From: CAVQEK01 sp963711495 | GTDB taxonomy: Bacteria; Bacteroidota; Bacteroidia; Cytophagales; Cyclobacteriaceae | DNA: 64,000 bases | NCBI GenBank assembly: GCA_963711495.1 | Contig: CAVQEK010000010.1 | Location: forward strand, 124,001 to 188,000 | Direction: 5' to 3' | Shown: positions 53,895-62,968 of the stretch, in pieces | How the letters are laid out: each line of letters starts with the position of its first letter | How positions within the stretch are numbered: the first letter of the stretch is position 1 | Translations under genes and position numbers: made by a program | The notes under the pieces: generated by a model | The model's database searches: none | What the model was told of the DNA's origin: nothing | The model's input: only the letters and a program-made list of their open reading frames with translations

Positions 53895-54353
53895 ATGAAC
53901 AAAAAGATTGTCAAAGTTTTTCTTCGGCTTTCTATTGCAAGCGCTTTTTTATCTGCGGTAGCCGACAGATTCGGGTTGTGGAGCGACAAGGTTTCCGTTT
54001 GGGGCAATTGGAATAGCTTTTTAGAATATACCGCTTTAATCAATCCGTGGATTCCGGGTTCTATGATTTCGATAGTAGGAATTGCCGCGACAACAGCCGA
54101 GGTCTTTTTTGCGCTGTGTTTAATAATTGGTTTCAAAACCGAACTGTTTGCAAAATTGAGCGGAGTGCTATTACTCCTGTTTGCTCTGTCAATGACTTTC
54201 TCTACTGGAATTAAAGGCGCGCTTGATTTTTCAGTGTTTAGTGCATCGGCAGGGGCTTTTGCATTAAGCTTAATCAACGAAAAATATTTGGAAGTTGATC
54301 GCCTGATTTCTAAAACGGAAAAAAACAAAAACACACCAGGACAAAACCTATAA
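53895..54353 (+). CDS. DoxX-like membrane protein
   Basis: 152 residues, four membrane helices: FLRLSIASAFLSAVADRF, WIPGSMISIVGIAATTAEVFFALCLIIGF, LSGVLLLLFALSMTF and a last weaker one. The order and the charged C-terminal tail (ISKTEKNKNTPGQNL) match small DoxX-family proteins. Function in this phylum unknown; some relatives are linked to redox stress. First gene after repeat copy 3. Confidence 0.75.
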   Translation: MNKKIVKVFLRLSIASAFLSAVADRFGLWSDKVSVWGNWNSFLEYTALINPWIPGSMISIVGIAATTAEVFFALCLIIGFKTELFAKLSGVLLLLFALSMTFSTGIKGALDFSVFSASAGAFALSLINEKYLEVDRLISKTEKNKNTPGQNL

Positions 54354-54555
54354 ATAAGCGGGCGAACAGTGATAAAACAAAACAATAAAGCATTTAACAA
54401 ACTTTGGCCACGGCCGATTGGAAGTTCGTTTAAAGTCGGCCTGCTTATATCCGGAACCGTTGCCAAACATCACGCTGCCCTAATAGCGGAAATCATAAAC
54501 ATGTAACAAAAGCATTGAGGTATCAAAGCCTTGATTTCAATATATTTGCTTAACC

Positions 54556-56964
54556 ATGATCGCGCATTTGCTCAAACACGCCGTCCGTAGCCTCACCCGG
54601 AACTGGGGTTATACGCTGATCAACCTGGCCGGGCTCACACTTGGTATCGCCAGTGCGCTGTTTATCGGCTTATGGGTAAAATACCAGCTCAGCTACGACC
54701 AATTCGGAGCAAACAGCAGCCGGGTTTACCGGTTCACCATTGAAAAACACCAGCCCGACGGGATCGACAACCATCCCGCGCGAACCTCAGCGAAATGGGT
54801 GGGCCTTCTCCCCGGCCGGTTTGTTGGCATCGAATCGATGGCCCGCCTGTCTAACATGGGCAAGCTATCTGTACTGGACGGCCAGACCAAGTTCGATGTC
54901 CATGAAGCCTTCATTGCCAACAAGACCGTGCTCCATATTTTCAACGTTCACCTGCTGCGGGGGAACCCGGAACAGGCACTGAGCGGACCGCGGAAAGTGA
55001 TGCTCGCCGAAAGCCTCGCCAAACGTTACTTCGGCAACGAGATGCCTGTTGGCAAAACCATTAAAATGACGGGGATCTGGGATGAACAATTCCAGGACTA
55101 CGAAGTGTCGGGCATCTTCAGGGACTTTCCCGAAAATGCGCACCTCCACCCCAAAATGCTCGTTTCAGTCACCGATGGCTCCGTGTACGATGACGCCTGG
55201 ACCTACAATTACCTCCTCCTCAGCAACAGCGTCACCGCGAAAGGTATCCTGGACCAGTTCAGCGGGTTTGCCGCCGAAAACATACCGGAAGATGAGCGTG
55301 CCACGATAACACCCCACCTGCAAAAGCTGACTGATATTCACCTCTATTCCCACAAGGAGCGAGAAATTGAGAAAAACGGAGATGCAAGGGCAGTCCTCTT
55401 TTTCGGGATGGTAGGAATTGCCGTACTTATCCTCGCGTTCATCAACCATATCAACCTGAGTCTCGCCCTTCTGATTAGGAGAAAACGTACGCTGGCCATC
55501 AGCAAGGTATTCGGCGCCCGGCTCAGCTATATCTTCCTGGATTTCTTTACACAGTCCATCCTGCTAATACTCTGGGCTTCAGCGATCTCGTTCGGGGTCT
55601 TCCTTTTTCTGACCCCGCAGTTTTCCGGTTTTGTACCCACAGCATATCTCTATAGCCATTTCGATATAATTCTCCCTGGACTGTTGATCGTTTGCATCGC
55701 AGGCGCGCTACTCATATCCCTACCGCAACTTGTGGTGATCGCCAGGTCCTTTTCCAACCCGGCCTTTAGCCCGCAAACGATCGGACTTATGAACATGCTT
55801 CGCAGCCGCCGGGCGAGGTCGCGGCGATCACTGGTGGTCGTGCAGTTCACCGTATCCATCGCCCTGATCAGTTGCGCCGTCTATTTTGCCCGGCAAAAAA
55901 ATTATGTGATGGACCACCGGTTGGGCGCAGGAGATGATCCGGTCCTGCTCCTGGGAAATCTGAATTGGCACGTAAAGGACGGGTATTTTGAATTCAAGGA
56001 CCAGGCCCTTCAAAATCCTTACATTCATGATGTGACCGGAACAATGCAGGCGCCCTCGGAAGAATTCCTGGATGCGATGCATTTTGAAATGAGCGGCTAC
56101 TCACAAGGCAATACGCCCATGAGTTTGTATGTCTCACCGGTCGATGCAAATTTCTTTGACTTTTATCACCTGCCCGTTTTAGTCGGCAAAGGATTTTCCG
56201 GTTATTCCCCCAAACACCCAACGGAAGAATATGTCCTTAATGAAACGGCGGTGAAATACCTCGGATTCGATGATCCCGCCGAGGTGATCGGGCGCCGTTT
56301 CAAACCCGAATTCGACGTGCCCAATCTGTTTAAGGGAGGAACCATCGTGGGTGTAGTGAAAGATTTTTGTTTCTCGACCATGAAGGATGAAATACAGCCT
56401 TTTGTGTTCTTCCCCAAGCCGATCTGGTACTGGAATTTCCTGGTGAAGGTAGACCGCGACCACATCCCTGAGAGCCTGCGCTACCTGAGCACGGTCTGGG
56501 CCAAGGTTTATCCCGATTACACCTTTGATTATACGTTTGTGGATGACACTTATGACGAGGCCTATCACCAGGAGATCACCCTGGCGCAGCTTTCAAATTA
56601 CCTGATGGTTCTCGCCATCGTCATTTCTGCATTGGGACTATATGGCCTGACGGCAGTTACGGTGGAACAGCGCACCCGTGAAATCGGTATAAGAAAGGTG
56701 ATCGGCGCCAGTTCGGCAGACATCCTGCTTTTGCTTAACCGCAATTTTACCCGGTGGGTACTCCTTTCGGCCTGTCTGGCGGTTTCCCTGGCTGGATACG
56801 TACTTCACCGCTGGAATGAAAATTACGTGTACCACGCGCCACTGTCGTGGTGGATCTTCGCCGGCGCCGGAGCTACCGGATTGCTGATATCCTGGTTCAC
56901 CACCGCATTCAGGACCATCCACGCCGCGGGGAAAAACCCGGTAGATGTGCTGCGGGAGGATTGA
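54556..56964 (+). CDS. orphan FtsX-like ABC transporter permease (MacB_PCD type)
   Basis: 802 residues. Two halves, each with a membrane helix then a MacB-type periplasmic domain, as in the large Bacteroidota FtsX permeases: MIAHLLKHAVRSLTRNWGY at the start, a middle set of helices (LFFGMVGIAVLILAFI, FGVFLFLTP) and the C-terminal EQRTREIGIRKVIGASSADIL. No ATPase or membrane-fusion gene lies beside it. It may team with the ABC ATPase at 15205. TATATTTG at 54541-54548 is a perfect -7 box, but it would leave almost no leader. GC content looks higher than in the flanking cargo genes. Confidence 0.9.
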   Translation: MIAHLLKHAVRSLTRNWGYTLINLAGLTLGIASALFIGLWVKYQLSYDQFGANSSRVYRFTIEKHQPDGIDNHPARTSAKWVGLLPGRFVGIESMARLSNMGKLSVLDGQTKFDVHEAFIANKTVLHIFNVHLLRGNPEQALSGPRKVMLAESLAKRYFGNEMPVGKTIKMTGIWDEQFQDYEVSGIFRDFPENAHLHPKMLVSVTDGSVYDDAWTYNYLLLSNSVTAKGILDQFSGFAAENIPEDERATITPHLQKLTDIHLYSHKEREIEKNGDARAVLFFGMVGIAVLILAFINHINLSLALLIRRKRTLAISKVFGARLSYIFLDFFTQSILLILWASAISFGVFLFLTPQFSGFVPTAYLYSHFDIILPGLLIVCIAGALLISLPQLVVIARSFSNPAFSPQTIGLMNMLRSRRARSRRSLVVVQFTVSIALISCAVYFARQKNYVMDHRLGAGDDPVLLLGNLNWHVKDGYFEFKDQALQNPYIHDVTGTMQAPSEEFLDAMHFEMSGYSQGNTPMSLYVSPVDANFFDFYHLPVLVGKGFSGYSPKHPTEEYVLNETAVKYLGFDDPAEVIGRRFKPEFDVPNLFKGGTIVGVVKDFCFSTMKDEIQPFVFFPKPIWYWNFLVKVDRDHIPESLRYLSTVWAKVYPDYTFDYTFVDDTYDEAYHQEITLAQLSNYLMVLAIVISALGLYGLTAVTVEQRTREIGIRKVIGASSADILLLLNRNFTRWVLLSACLAVSLAGYVLHRWNENYVYHAPLSWWIFAGAGATGLLISWFTTAFRTIHAAGKNPVDVLRED

Positions 56965-57135
56965 GCGATGTTGAGTCCTTTAAAGGCTTGATATTTATTG
57001 AATGATTGGTGGTGAATTCCTTATAATTTGAGTCAAAGAATTAAATTTAAGGTTGTAAGTGGATGGATGGGTTGATTATATATTTGATTATGTAGCCATA
57101 TGAGATTAAATTAAAATATTGTGAGAATTGAGTAA

Positions 57136-58203
57136 ATGAGCGCAAAATTAAAAAATTCAAATAGTAATTGGTTGTTTATCGCGCCTATTCGCGGATTAAT
57201 ACTTACTAAAGCAGTGAATAATGAAATGAAAATAGGAAATGTCTTATTCGTAAGTAAAACTAAACTACCGAGAATAAGAAAGAGATTAGGATTCCCCGTC
57301 ACTGTATCAAATTTGGGCGAAATTGGAAAGGACACTCCACCATTTTTTAAAAAACAAGTAGATAACTTTTTCAACTATTCGGAAACATATGCCATATCTC
57401 ATTTTACAGGAACTCCGGGAGAGAACGAAAAAGAAAATTATAAAAAAGTTGAGAAAGCCATCAACTTAATTTCTCTATCTAATTTAGGATATGCTAAAAG
57501 AAAATTTGATAATAAAATAGAGATCAAATCCTCAGAAAAAATTCAGGACAACAGACTATTAACACTCGATAAAAATCGCAAGCAGTTCTCTCTCGGATTC
57601 AAAAAATTGCATCCAACTCAAACAGAATTAAATGACGAATGGAAAACATTTCAAAAATCTTTTTTTTATTGGACATTTCTCAAAATGATTAATGGTGAAA
57701 AAAAAATAAATACAAAATGGAGAAATACATTAATATCATCAGCAAACATTTTGGGTAAAAGTCTAAACTCTCATGACATTCCTGAATCATTTCTAAGAAA
57801 TATAATTACTTTGGAAATGTTATTGACTACACAGAATGAGAAAATTGAGGAAAAAATAATCGAAAGATTAGGATATTTTTTAGACTGGAATGAAGAATGG
57901 ATAAATAAAAATCTTACTGGTAGAATCAAAGAGATCTATAAGAAGCGTTGTGATTATGTTCATGATGGAGAAACTGAATCAATAACAAAAAATGATTTAA
58001 TCTTTACTGATGATTTATTATTTAATTTACTAAATAACATTGTCAGAAATTTGGACAAAATAACTTCTAAAGGAAAGTTAGTCGAATTTTCAGAAAAATA
58101 TAGATGTGAAAAGCAATTAGGAATTAAATCAAAATACCAATTCAGAAAATTCGAGTATGTGAGAAAAATATATTATAATGAAGACGATATCAAAAAAATA
58201 TAA
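57136..58203 (+). CDS. ApeA-like HEPN domain protein, possible defence ribonuclease
   Basis: 355 residues, strongly AT-rich. The C-terminal half has the helical pattern of the ApeA/HEPN family: FLRNIITLEMLLTTQNEKIEEK, then LTGRIKEIYKKRCDYVHDGETE, where R..x4-6..H supplies the catalytic pair of HEPN ribonucleases (KKRCDYVH). The first 150 residues have no known domain. HEPN proteins often act in abortive infection, and low GC fits transfer. It stands alone on the plus strand after the FtsX gene. Confidence 0.65.
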   Translation: MSAKLKNSNSNWLFIAPIRGLILTKAVNNEMKIGNVLFVSKTKLPRIRKRLGFPVTVSNLGEIGKDTPPFFKKQVDNFFNYSETYAISHFTGTPGENEKENYKKVEKAINLISLSNLGYAKRKFDNKIEIKSSEKIQDNRLLTLDKNRKQFSLGFKKLHPTQTELNDEWKTFQKSFFYWTFLKMINGEKKINTKWRNTLISSANILGKSLNSHDIPESFLRNIITLEMLLTTQNEKIEEKIIERLGYFLDWNEEWINKNLTGRIKEIYKKRCDYVHDGETESITKNDLIFTDDLLFNLLNNIVRNLDKITSKGKLVEFSEKYRCEKQLGIKSKYQFRKFEYVRKIYYNEDDIKKI

Positions 58204-58335
58204 AACGCCCAATATCGACAACTGTCAATAATTCGCATAAATCCCATCCAGCAATTCAAAAACTACCGTAACATCACTATCAGCGACAATTTTAACCAAC
58301 TTACATCATTTCCCCCAAACTCCATCACCCACCAC

Positions 58336-60199
58336 TCAACGATTAGGCAGCGGATCTCTTTTCAAGGTATTGATGCTGACCCGGAGATTGTGAATCTTAC
58401 CTCCAAACACATTGGCCTGCCCTTCCGGAAGGATCTTGTCCCGTATCAGTCCACAAGAGATATAACCCGACTGAATTTTTGTGAAATCTTTCCCGAGCTG
58501 CGCCGACAGAATCTCTTTATTTTTGTACTGTAGGGTCAGCGCCCCTTGCCAGGTCAGTTCCAATATCAGTTGCCCCTGAGACTCAGATAAAGGCGGACTT
58601 TCATACCGTTGACCATCCTCCAGGGCAATGCCAATTTTATGATCATGGGTGAAAAGATTAAAGCGCCCGAAGTAGTCGCATAAAATGCCATCCTGGTCAA
58701 TACCTTGCACATAAGCGGTAATAAACAAGGTATTGGGGTTCCATTTTGTTTTGTCAAAAGACAGATTGCTGACGCTGATATGCTGATCGACCTGGTAAGA
58801 ACGATCGAAAAAAGTCGGCAAACTGCCGTGCAGGATCATGGCTTCTGTCTCTCCCTGTTGCTTCAATTCCTTGTCGAGGAGTTGCCGCAGATTTGCGAGC
58901 GATTGCGCATAGTTCGGTTGGTTGACCAGGTTATTCAATTCCCATTGGTCTTTTTTTATGTCATAGAGTTCTTCCGGCGGGCGGTAACTGTAGCGATGCA
59001 GCAATTCCTTTGCTTTTTGATCATGCCTGGCCTGCACTTCCCAGGAGTCAAAGTAAAAATGGTCCTGCTCTACCTTGTCGATGTGCGTGATGAAACGCAC
59101 TCCCGGGAAGTAATTTTTGATGTAGTGCAGGCCTTCTTTGGTGACGATGGTGCAGGACGGCACATAGTTATACCAATATTGTGGCTCCATCGATGTTTCG
59201 GCAAAAAGATATTCCCGGTGTTCCTGTTTATTTCCCAGTAATACCGGCTTAAAACTTGTGCCGTCCAGACCGGGCACCGGTTGTCCTCCCGCCAGATCGA
59301 TCAGCGTCGGGGTCAGATCAGTGAGGGAAATGAGCGCCTCCGACATACTGTCCTTTTTGATCTTACCGGGCCACCGCACGATGAAGGGAATATTGAGTCC
59401 CTGCTTGTAGGTCGTCCATTTGGCAGCCGGGAATTGCGGGCCCTGGTCAGAGAAAAACATGAAAACGGTATTATCCCGCTGACCCGTATCATCCAACGCC
59501 TGCATCAGGTCTCCCAGCATTTGGTCAGCCACCGAGATGCTTTGGTAATATGCCGCGAGTGCCTCGCGGGTAGCCTTCGTGTCCACCAGATAGTCCGGCA
59601 TGGTAAGCTTTTCCGGATCAAAAGTCTTGTTCTCAAACCAGGGCACGTGGGGCAGCCAGGCTGCGACGATCAAACAAATGGGTTGTGCGTTGTTCTTAAA
59701 ATTGTCTTTAATAAATTGAGTGGTCACATGGACGCGGATCATTCCTATTGCTTATCGGTAAATATCGGCCGAAATACGCACCGATATGTTCAAAGTCCGG
59801 TTGCGGATAAACATCCACCTTGCCGGCTATGACCACGCGGTAGCCAAGCTTTTTTAAGTAGTCAGGCAACATTTTCGTACCCGGACGCACGGCAAAATGG
59901 TTCATCTGAGAGCCGTTTCTAAAGGGATAGAGCCCGGTAAACATGTTACTTCGGGAAGGCGCGCACATCGGCGATGCAGCGTAGGCGGCAGTGAATCGCA
60001 TGCCCTCAGCAGCTAATTGATCCATATAAGGCGTTTTCACATCCGGGTTCCCGTAACATCCCACATCCATCTCACTTTGATCATCACTAATGAAAATGAT
60101 GATATTGGGTTTGGTTTGCTGTGCCAACAGCGGATGGATACACCCTGAGATGAAAAGGAAACAAAAAAGGAAAATCAGCAAATAGAGATTATGCTTCAT
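58336..60199 (-). pseudogene. sulfatase (lipoprotein) gene split by a frameshift
   Basis: The N-terminal frame (60199-59708) has a lipoprotein signal (FCFLFISGCIHPLLAQ), the metal-binding IIIFISDDQSEMDVGCYGN and the sulfatase signature C79-A-P-S-R83 (SPMCAPSRSNMFTG), whose cysteine becomes formylglycine. The second frame (to 58336) begins near IRVHVTTQFIKDNF and carries AAWLPHVPW, the second metal site FFSDQGP and a beta-rich C-terminal extension. The frames overlap between about 59708 and 59760; one base change there would restore a protein of about 620 residues. It would remove sulfate from a glycan at the cell surface. Confidence 0.8.
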
Positions 60200-60549
60200 G
60201 TAGTAAAATCGAATGGGTTTTTTATCATTTCAAGAGAATTAAAGGTAAGGATAAATCATGCAACAAGATATATATAAGCAAATTACCGGAATAGATACTA
60301 TTTTTAGAAGATCGAACAGCTTCGTAAATTAGATATGATGAACATTAGCGATGTTGTTTTTTAAGCTTACGATAAACCCAAATTCCAAAAATAGATAATA
60401 ATTAAACTGGTAACAATGGATAAAAGTCGAAAAAATCCATAGGCTACTTAGCTATTTGCTCAGGACATTTGTATCAGATACTTTTAAAGAAATTAACAAA
60501 CATAGAGCCTACGGATTTTAGGGTGGCGTTGATAGTAACTTACAGAAAT
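60200..60549. other. gene-free region with an inverted repeat
   Basis: About 350 AT-rich bases between divergent genes. The only notable structure is the inverted repeat at 60432-60519. Confidence 0.55.
60432..60519. repeat. inverted repeat pair, 14-bp arms
   Basis: AAAATCCATAGGCT (60432-60445) and AGCCTACGGATTTT (60506-60519) are inverted copies with one mismatch, 60 bp apart. The pair could be the ends of a small nonautonomous element or a hairpin. Confidence 0.6.
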
Positions 60550-60961
60550 ATGGAGCGCTACTTTAAGAAGTTTTTTCTTGGACATTTACTGGTCTTTATA
60601 ATTGCAGTCTGTGCATGCCTTTATTTTGGCAAAACACCTCCCGAAAAGAAGAGATGAATTAACCAATGAACTGATACAGACTTTCAATGCAGAACCTTTT
60701 TCAGCAGGTGTAATGAAATTCAAAATAGGTAAAATTGATTTTTTTGCAGAGATCGTGGTGGATTTCAAACTCGGTTTTCAAATTGCTAATGTTGAAACAA
60801 TTAAATTCCATATTCCAAGAACTCAAATTGAGCAATTGTCAAAAAAGCCAGAATTTGTATTAATAGAGGATAATATCGATGAGATACAAACCTATAATAT
60901 TTATCAAACCAGTGGTTCAGGGCTGAAACTTGCAAAAGGAAAATTAGAAAAAATGATTTAA
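60550..60961 (+). pseudogene. small membrane-anchored protein gene with a frameshift
   Basis: ATG 60550 gives MERYFKKFFLGHLLVFIIAVCACLYF with one membrane helix and stops at 60657. The second frame, open through 60961, continues naturally as RDELTNELIQTFNAEPFSAGV and ends GLKLAKGKLEKMI. Joined by a one-base shift near 60640-60655 they make a protein of about 136 residues with a small outside domain. Not recognised. An A-rich run at the junction (GAAAAGAAGAG) could be a slip site or an error source. Confidence 0.5.
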
Positions 60962-60989
60962 GCGGGAGGGTCTGCTGCCAGCCGTCGCC

Positions 60990-61065
60990 TCTCTATCGCA
61001 AGCATCCGCTTGTGATTTTCCGCACAATATAGAATCACGTGTCAACATTTGGTGGATAATTCGTT
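60990..61065 (+). repeat. partial, variant copy of the 172-bp repeat
   Basis: Shares CTCTATCGCAAGC and CGCTTGTGATTTTCC with copies 2 and 3 (one change, GCG to GCA), then diverges, with a later CATTTGGTG word in common. A separate hairpin (CGTTTTC/GAAAACG) follows near 61062-61080. It lies at the 3' end of the frameshifted small gene, where it would encode the same SIASIRL tail. Confidence 0.6.
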
Positions 61066-61170
61066 TTCTTGGAGAAAACGGAAAACAGAGCCCTTTCCGT
61101 GCACAACCTGGGTTTCGCACCAATTCCACCTGGGCGGTAAGCCAATACCAGAGAAATTCTAACTGTTTCA

Positions 61171-61244
61171 GCGTAGACTATTAAGGTCAAAGTTTAATAT
61201 TTGCCCATACTTTTATTATTTTTCTGCGCTAAAAATCGATCATT
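61171..61244 (+). promoter_or_regulatory. upstream region of DUF1080 gene, shared with the remnant at 47611
   Basis: Contains CAAAGTTTAATATTTGCCC (61188-61206), identical at 47628-47646. Within it AATATTTG is one base off the TAnnTTTG -7 consensus. Conservation between the two copies supports a role as promoter. Confidence 0.5.
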
Positions 61245-61913
61245 ATGAATCGTCTGTACTTTCTACTTCTTACCACCTGGTTGTTAACTCCGGGATTCAC
61301 CGTGGCTCAAAAGACCATCCATCTTTTTAACCGGAAAAACCTGGATGGTTGGTATGCTTACGAGCCGGAATCGGGTAAACACACCAATGCCGCAGATCTC
61401 TTTTCAGCCGAACACCATATGATCCGGTTGTACGGTCCTAAGGCTGGATATCTGATGTCCAATCAATCGTTTCATGATTTTAAGTTAACGGTTCAGTTCC
61501 GGTGGAATACCGATACCACTTTCGTCAGACGCAGCAACTCCAAAAACAGCGGGGTGATGTACCTGGTGCCGCCGGATACTCCGGACATGTTGTGGCCGAA
61601 AGGCATCCAATTCCAGGTGAAAGAAGGCTCTACCGGGGACTTTATTTTCCTTCAGGATGTCACACTCATGATCAAAGGCGAAAAAACAACGCCGGGGAAA
61701 AGCGTGGTCTATCTACGTTTCGACAATGCCGCCTATCCGGCTGGTGAATGGAATACCATGGTGGTTACTGTTTTGGATGGAAGAATTACCCAGCAACTCA
61801 ATGGCAAACTGGTCAATGAAGGCACGGAACCATCCGTAAGAGAAGGCCGGATCTTATTGCAATACGAAGGTTACCCCATCGATTATAGAAAGGTAGATAT
61901 TAAGAAGTTATAG
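61245..61913 (+). CDS. DUF1080 (3-keto-disaccharide hydrolase type) family protein
   Basis: 222 residues. Signal peptide MNRLYFLLLTTWLLTPGFTVAQ, then one jelly-roll DUF1080 domain: HLFNRKNLDGWYAYEPES (the typical FNGKDLDGW-type opening), FKLTVQFRWNT, NSGVMYLVP, and the closing GRILLQYEGYPIDYRKVDIKKL. Members bind or cleave oxidised (3-keto) disaccharides and are often found with Gfo/Idh oxidoreductases, which fits the two Tat-exported oxidoreductases in this window. Its start region has a decayed twin at 47611. Confidence 0.88.
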   Translation: MNRLYFLLLTTWLLTPGFTVAQKTIHLFNRKNLDGWYAYEPESGKHTNAADLFSAEHHMIRLYGPKAGYLMSNQSFHDFKLTVQFRWNTDTTFVRRSNSKNSGVMYLVPPDTPDMLWPKGIQFQVKEGSTGDFIFLQDVTLMIKGEKTTPGKSVVYLRFDNAAYPAGEWNTMVVTVLDGRITQQLNGKLVNEGTEPSVREGRILLQYEGYPIDYRKVDIKKL

Positions 61914-62022
61914 AAGAGCACACACCGCACGAAAAATATAGCCAAAGTACCAAAGTCGCGCCTCCGACCAATGCCAGGAACAGCACTGATGGGCAATGAA
62001 GTAATAATCATAACCCTTACTC

Positions 62023-62247
62023 TTATTCCTCCAAAGTCTTTTTTGCTTCCAGGAATTCTTCCTTCGATATCTCCCCTCTGGCGTATCGTTTTTTTAGAAT
62101 TTCAAGCGGTGTTTCACGATTGGTGTTGCGATTGTAATTTGTGGTCTGCGGCCTTCTAACCAGCAACACAATAATAACAACAACGACGAATGGAATCAGC
62201 CACCAAAAGAAAGGGAACCCCATAAAATGATCTTGCCAATACATCAT
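62023..62247 (-). CDS. SHOCT domain small membrane protein
   Basis: 74 residues: one membrane helix (FFWWLIPFVVVVIIVLLV) then a C-terminal SHOCT motif (PLEILKKRYARGEISKEEFLEAKKTL). Such proteins are common near metal-stress genes in Bacteroidota. Last gene of the minus-strand metal cluster, 150 bp after the Met-rich lipoprotein gene. Confidence 0.88.
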   Translation of the reverse strand: MMYWQDHFMGFPFFWWLIPFVVVVIIVLLVRRPQTTNYNRNTNRETPLEILKKRYARGEISKEEFLEAKKTLEE

Positions 62248-62397
62248 GGTTTAAAATTTTATTTTCGTCTAATCTAATTTGAGGTCGATGCCATAGTATT
62301 TGTTATAGTATTATGAATAACATGATGACATCAACCTCTTTAAGCACTACCCAATTCTCCAGGTAATGGTTACACTACCTGTAAAACCCGGAGGATT

Positions 62398-62901
62398 TCA
62401 ATTTCGTTCCTTCATACCCGGATTTCCGTGCATCATGCTTTGGTTATGGCCCATCATGTTACTATGATTCATTTGTCCCATCTGAGCCATCATTTGTTGC
62501 ATACAAGAATTGTTCATCATGCCGTGCTGAGCCATATGCCGGATCATCATTTGCATCATGGACTGGTGATTCAACATCATACCTGCCATCTGATTACCGG
62601 CAGTAGAGTCTTTGTCTGTTATCCTCAGCATATTCTGCATCATGGCCTGGCGAAATGCCTGATTTTGCTGCATCATAGACATCATCGCCGAACTGCCGGC
62701 CATAGTCTGCATCGCCTTATGATTATTTTGCATCATCCCCATGAATTCCTGCATATAATGCTGATTGTTCATGATCGACTGAAATAACTGTGTTCTTGAT
62801 TGATAATTACTTAATTGTTTGTCCTGCTGAGCATTAGAATCGCAGGAAGCAAAAGACAATACCATCCCTGATAACACGAGCATTAACATGAGCTTTTTCA
62901 T
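62398..62901 (-). CDS. methionine-rich lipoprotein, probable copper-binding
   Basis: 167 residues, 38 of them Met by my count, plus many Gln, Asn and His. A lipoprotein signal (MVLSFASCDSNAQQ) places it in the envelope. The mature part is full of MxM, MMxxM and HxxM patterns (NHQSMMQMMIRHMAQHG, MGHNQSMMHGNPGM), the pattern of Cu(I) and Ag(I) ligands. It starts 67 bp after the CopB-like ATPase gene on the same strand, so it probably binds metal exported by the pump. Confidence 0.8.
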   Translation of the reverse strand: MKKLMLMLVLSGMVLSFASCDSNAQQDKQLSNYQSRTQLFQSIMNNQHYMQEFMGMMQNNHKAMQTMAGSSAMMSMMQQNQAFRQAMMQNMLRITDKDSTAGNQMAGMMLNHQSMMQMMIRHMAQHGMMNNSCMQQMMAQMGQMNHSNMMGHNQSMMHGNPGMKERN

Positions 62902-62968
62902 AACATTTAATTTTTTGGTTAATCATTTAATTACAATAGCGCAACCCAATAAGTGCGCAGCGGAGGTA

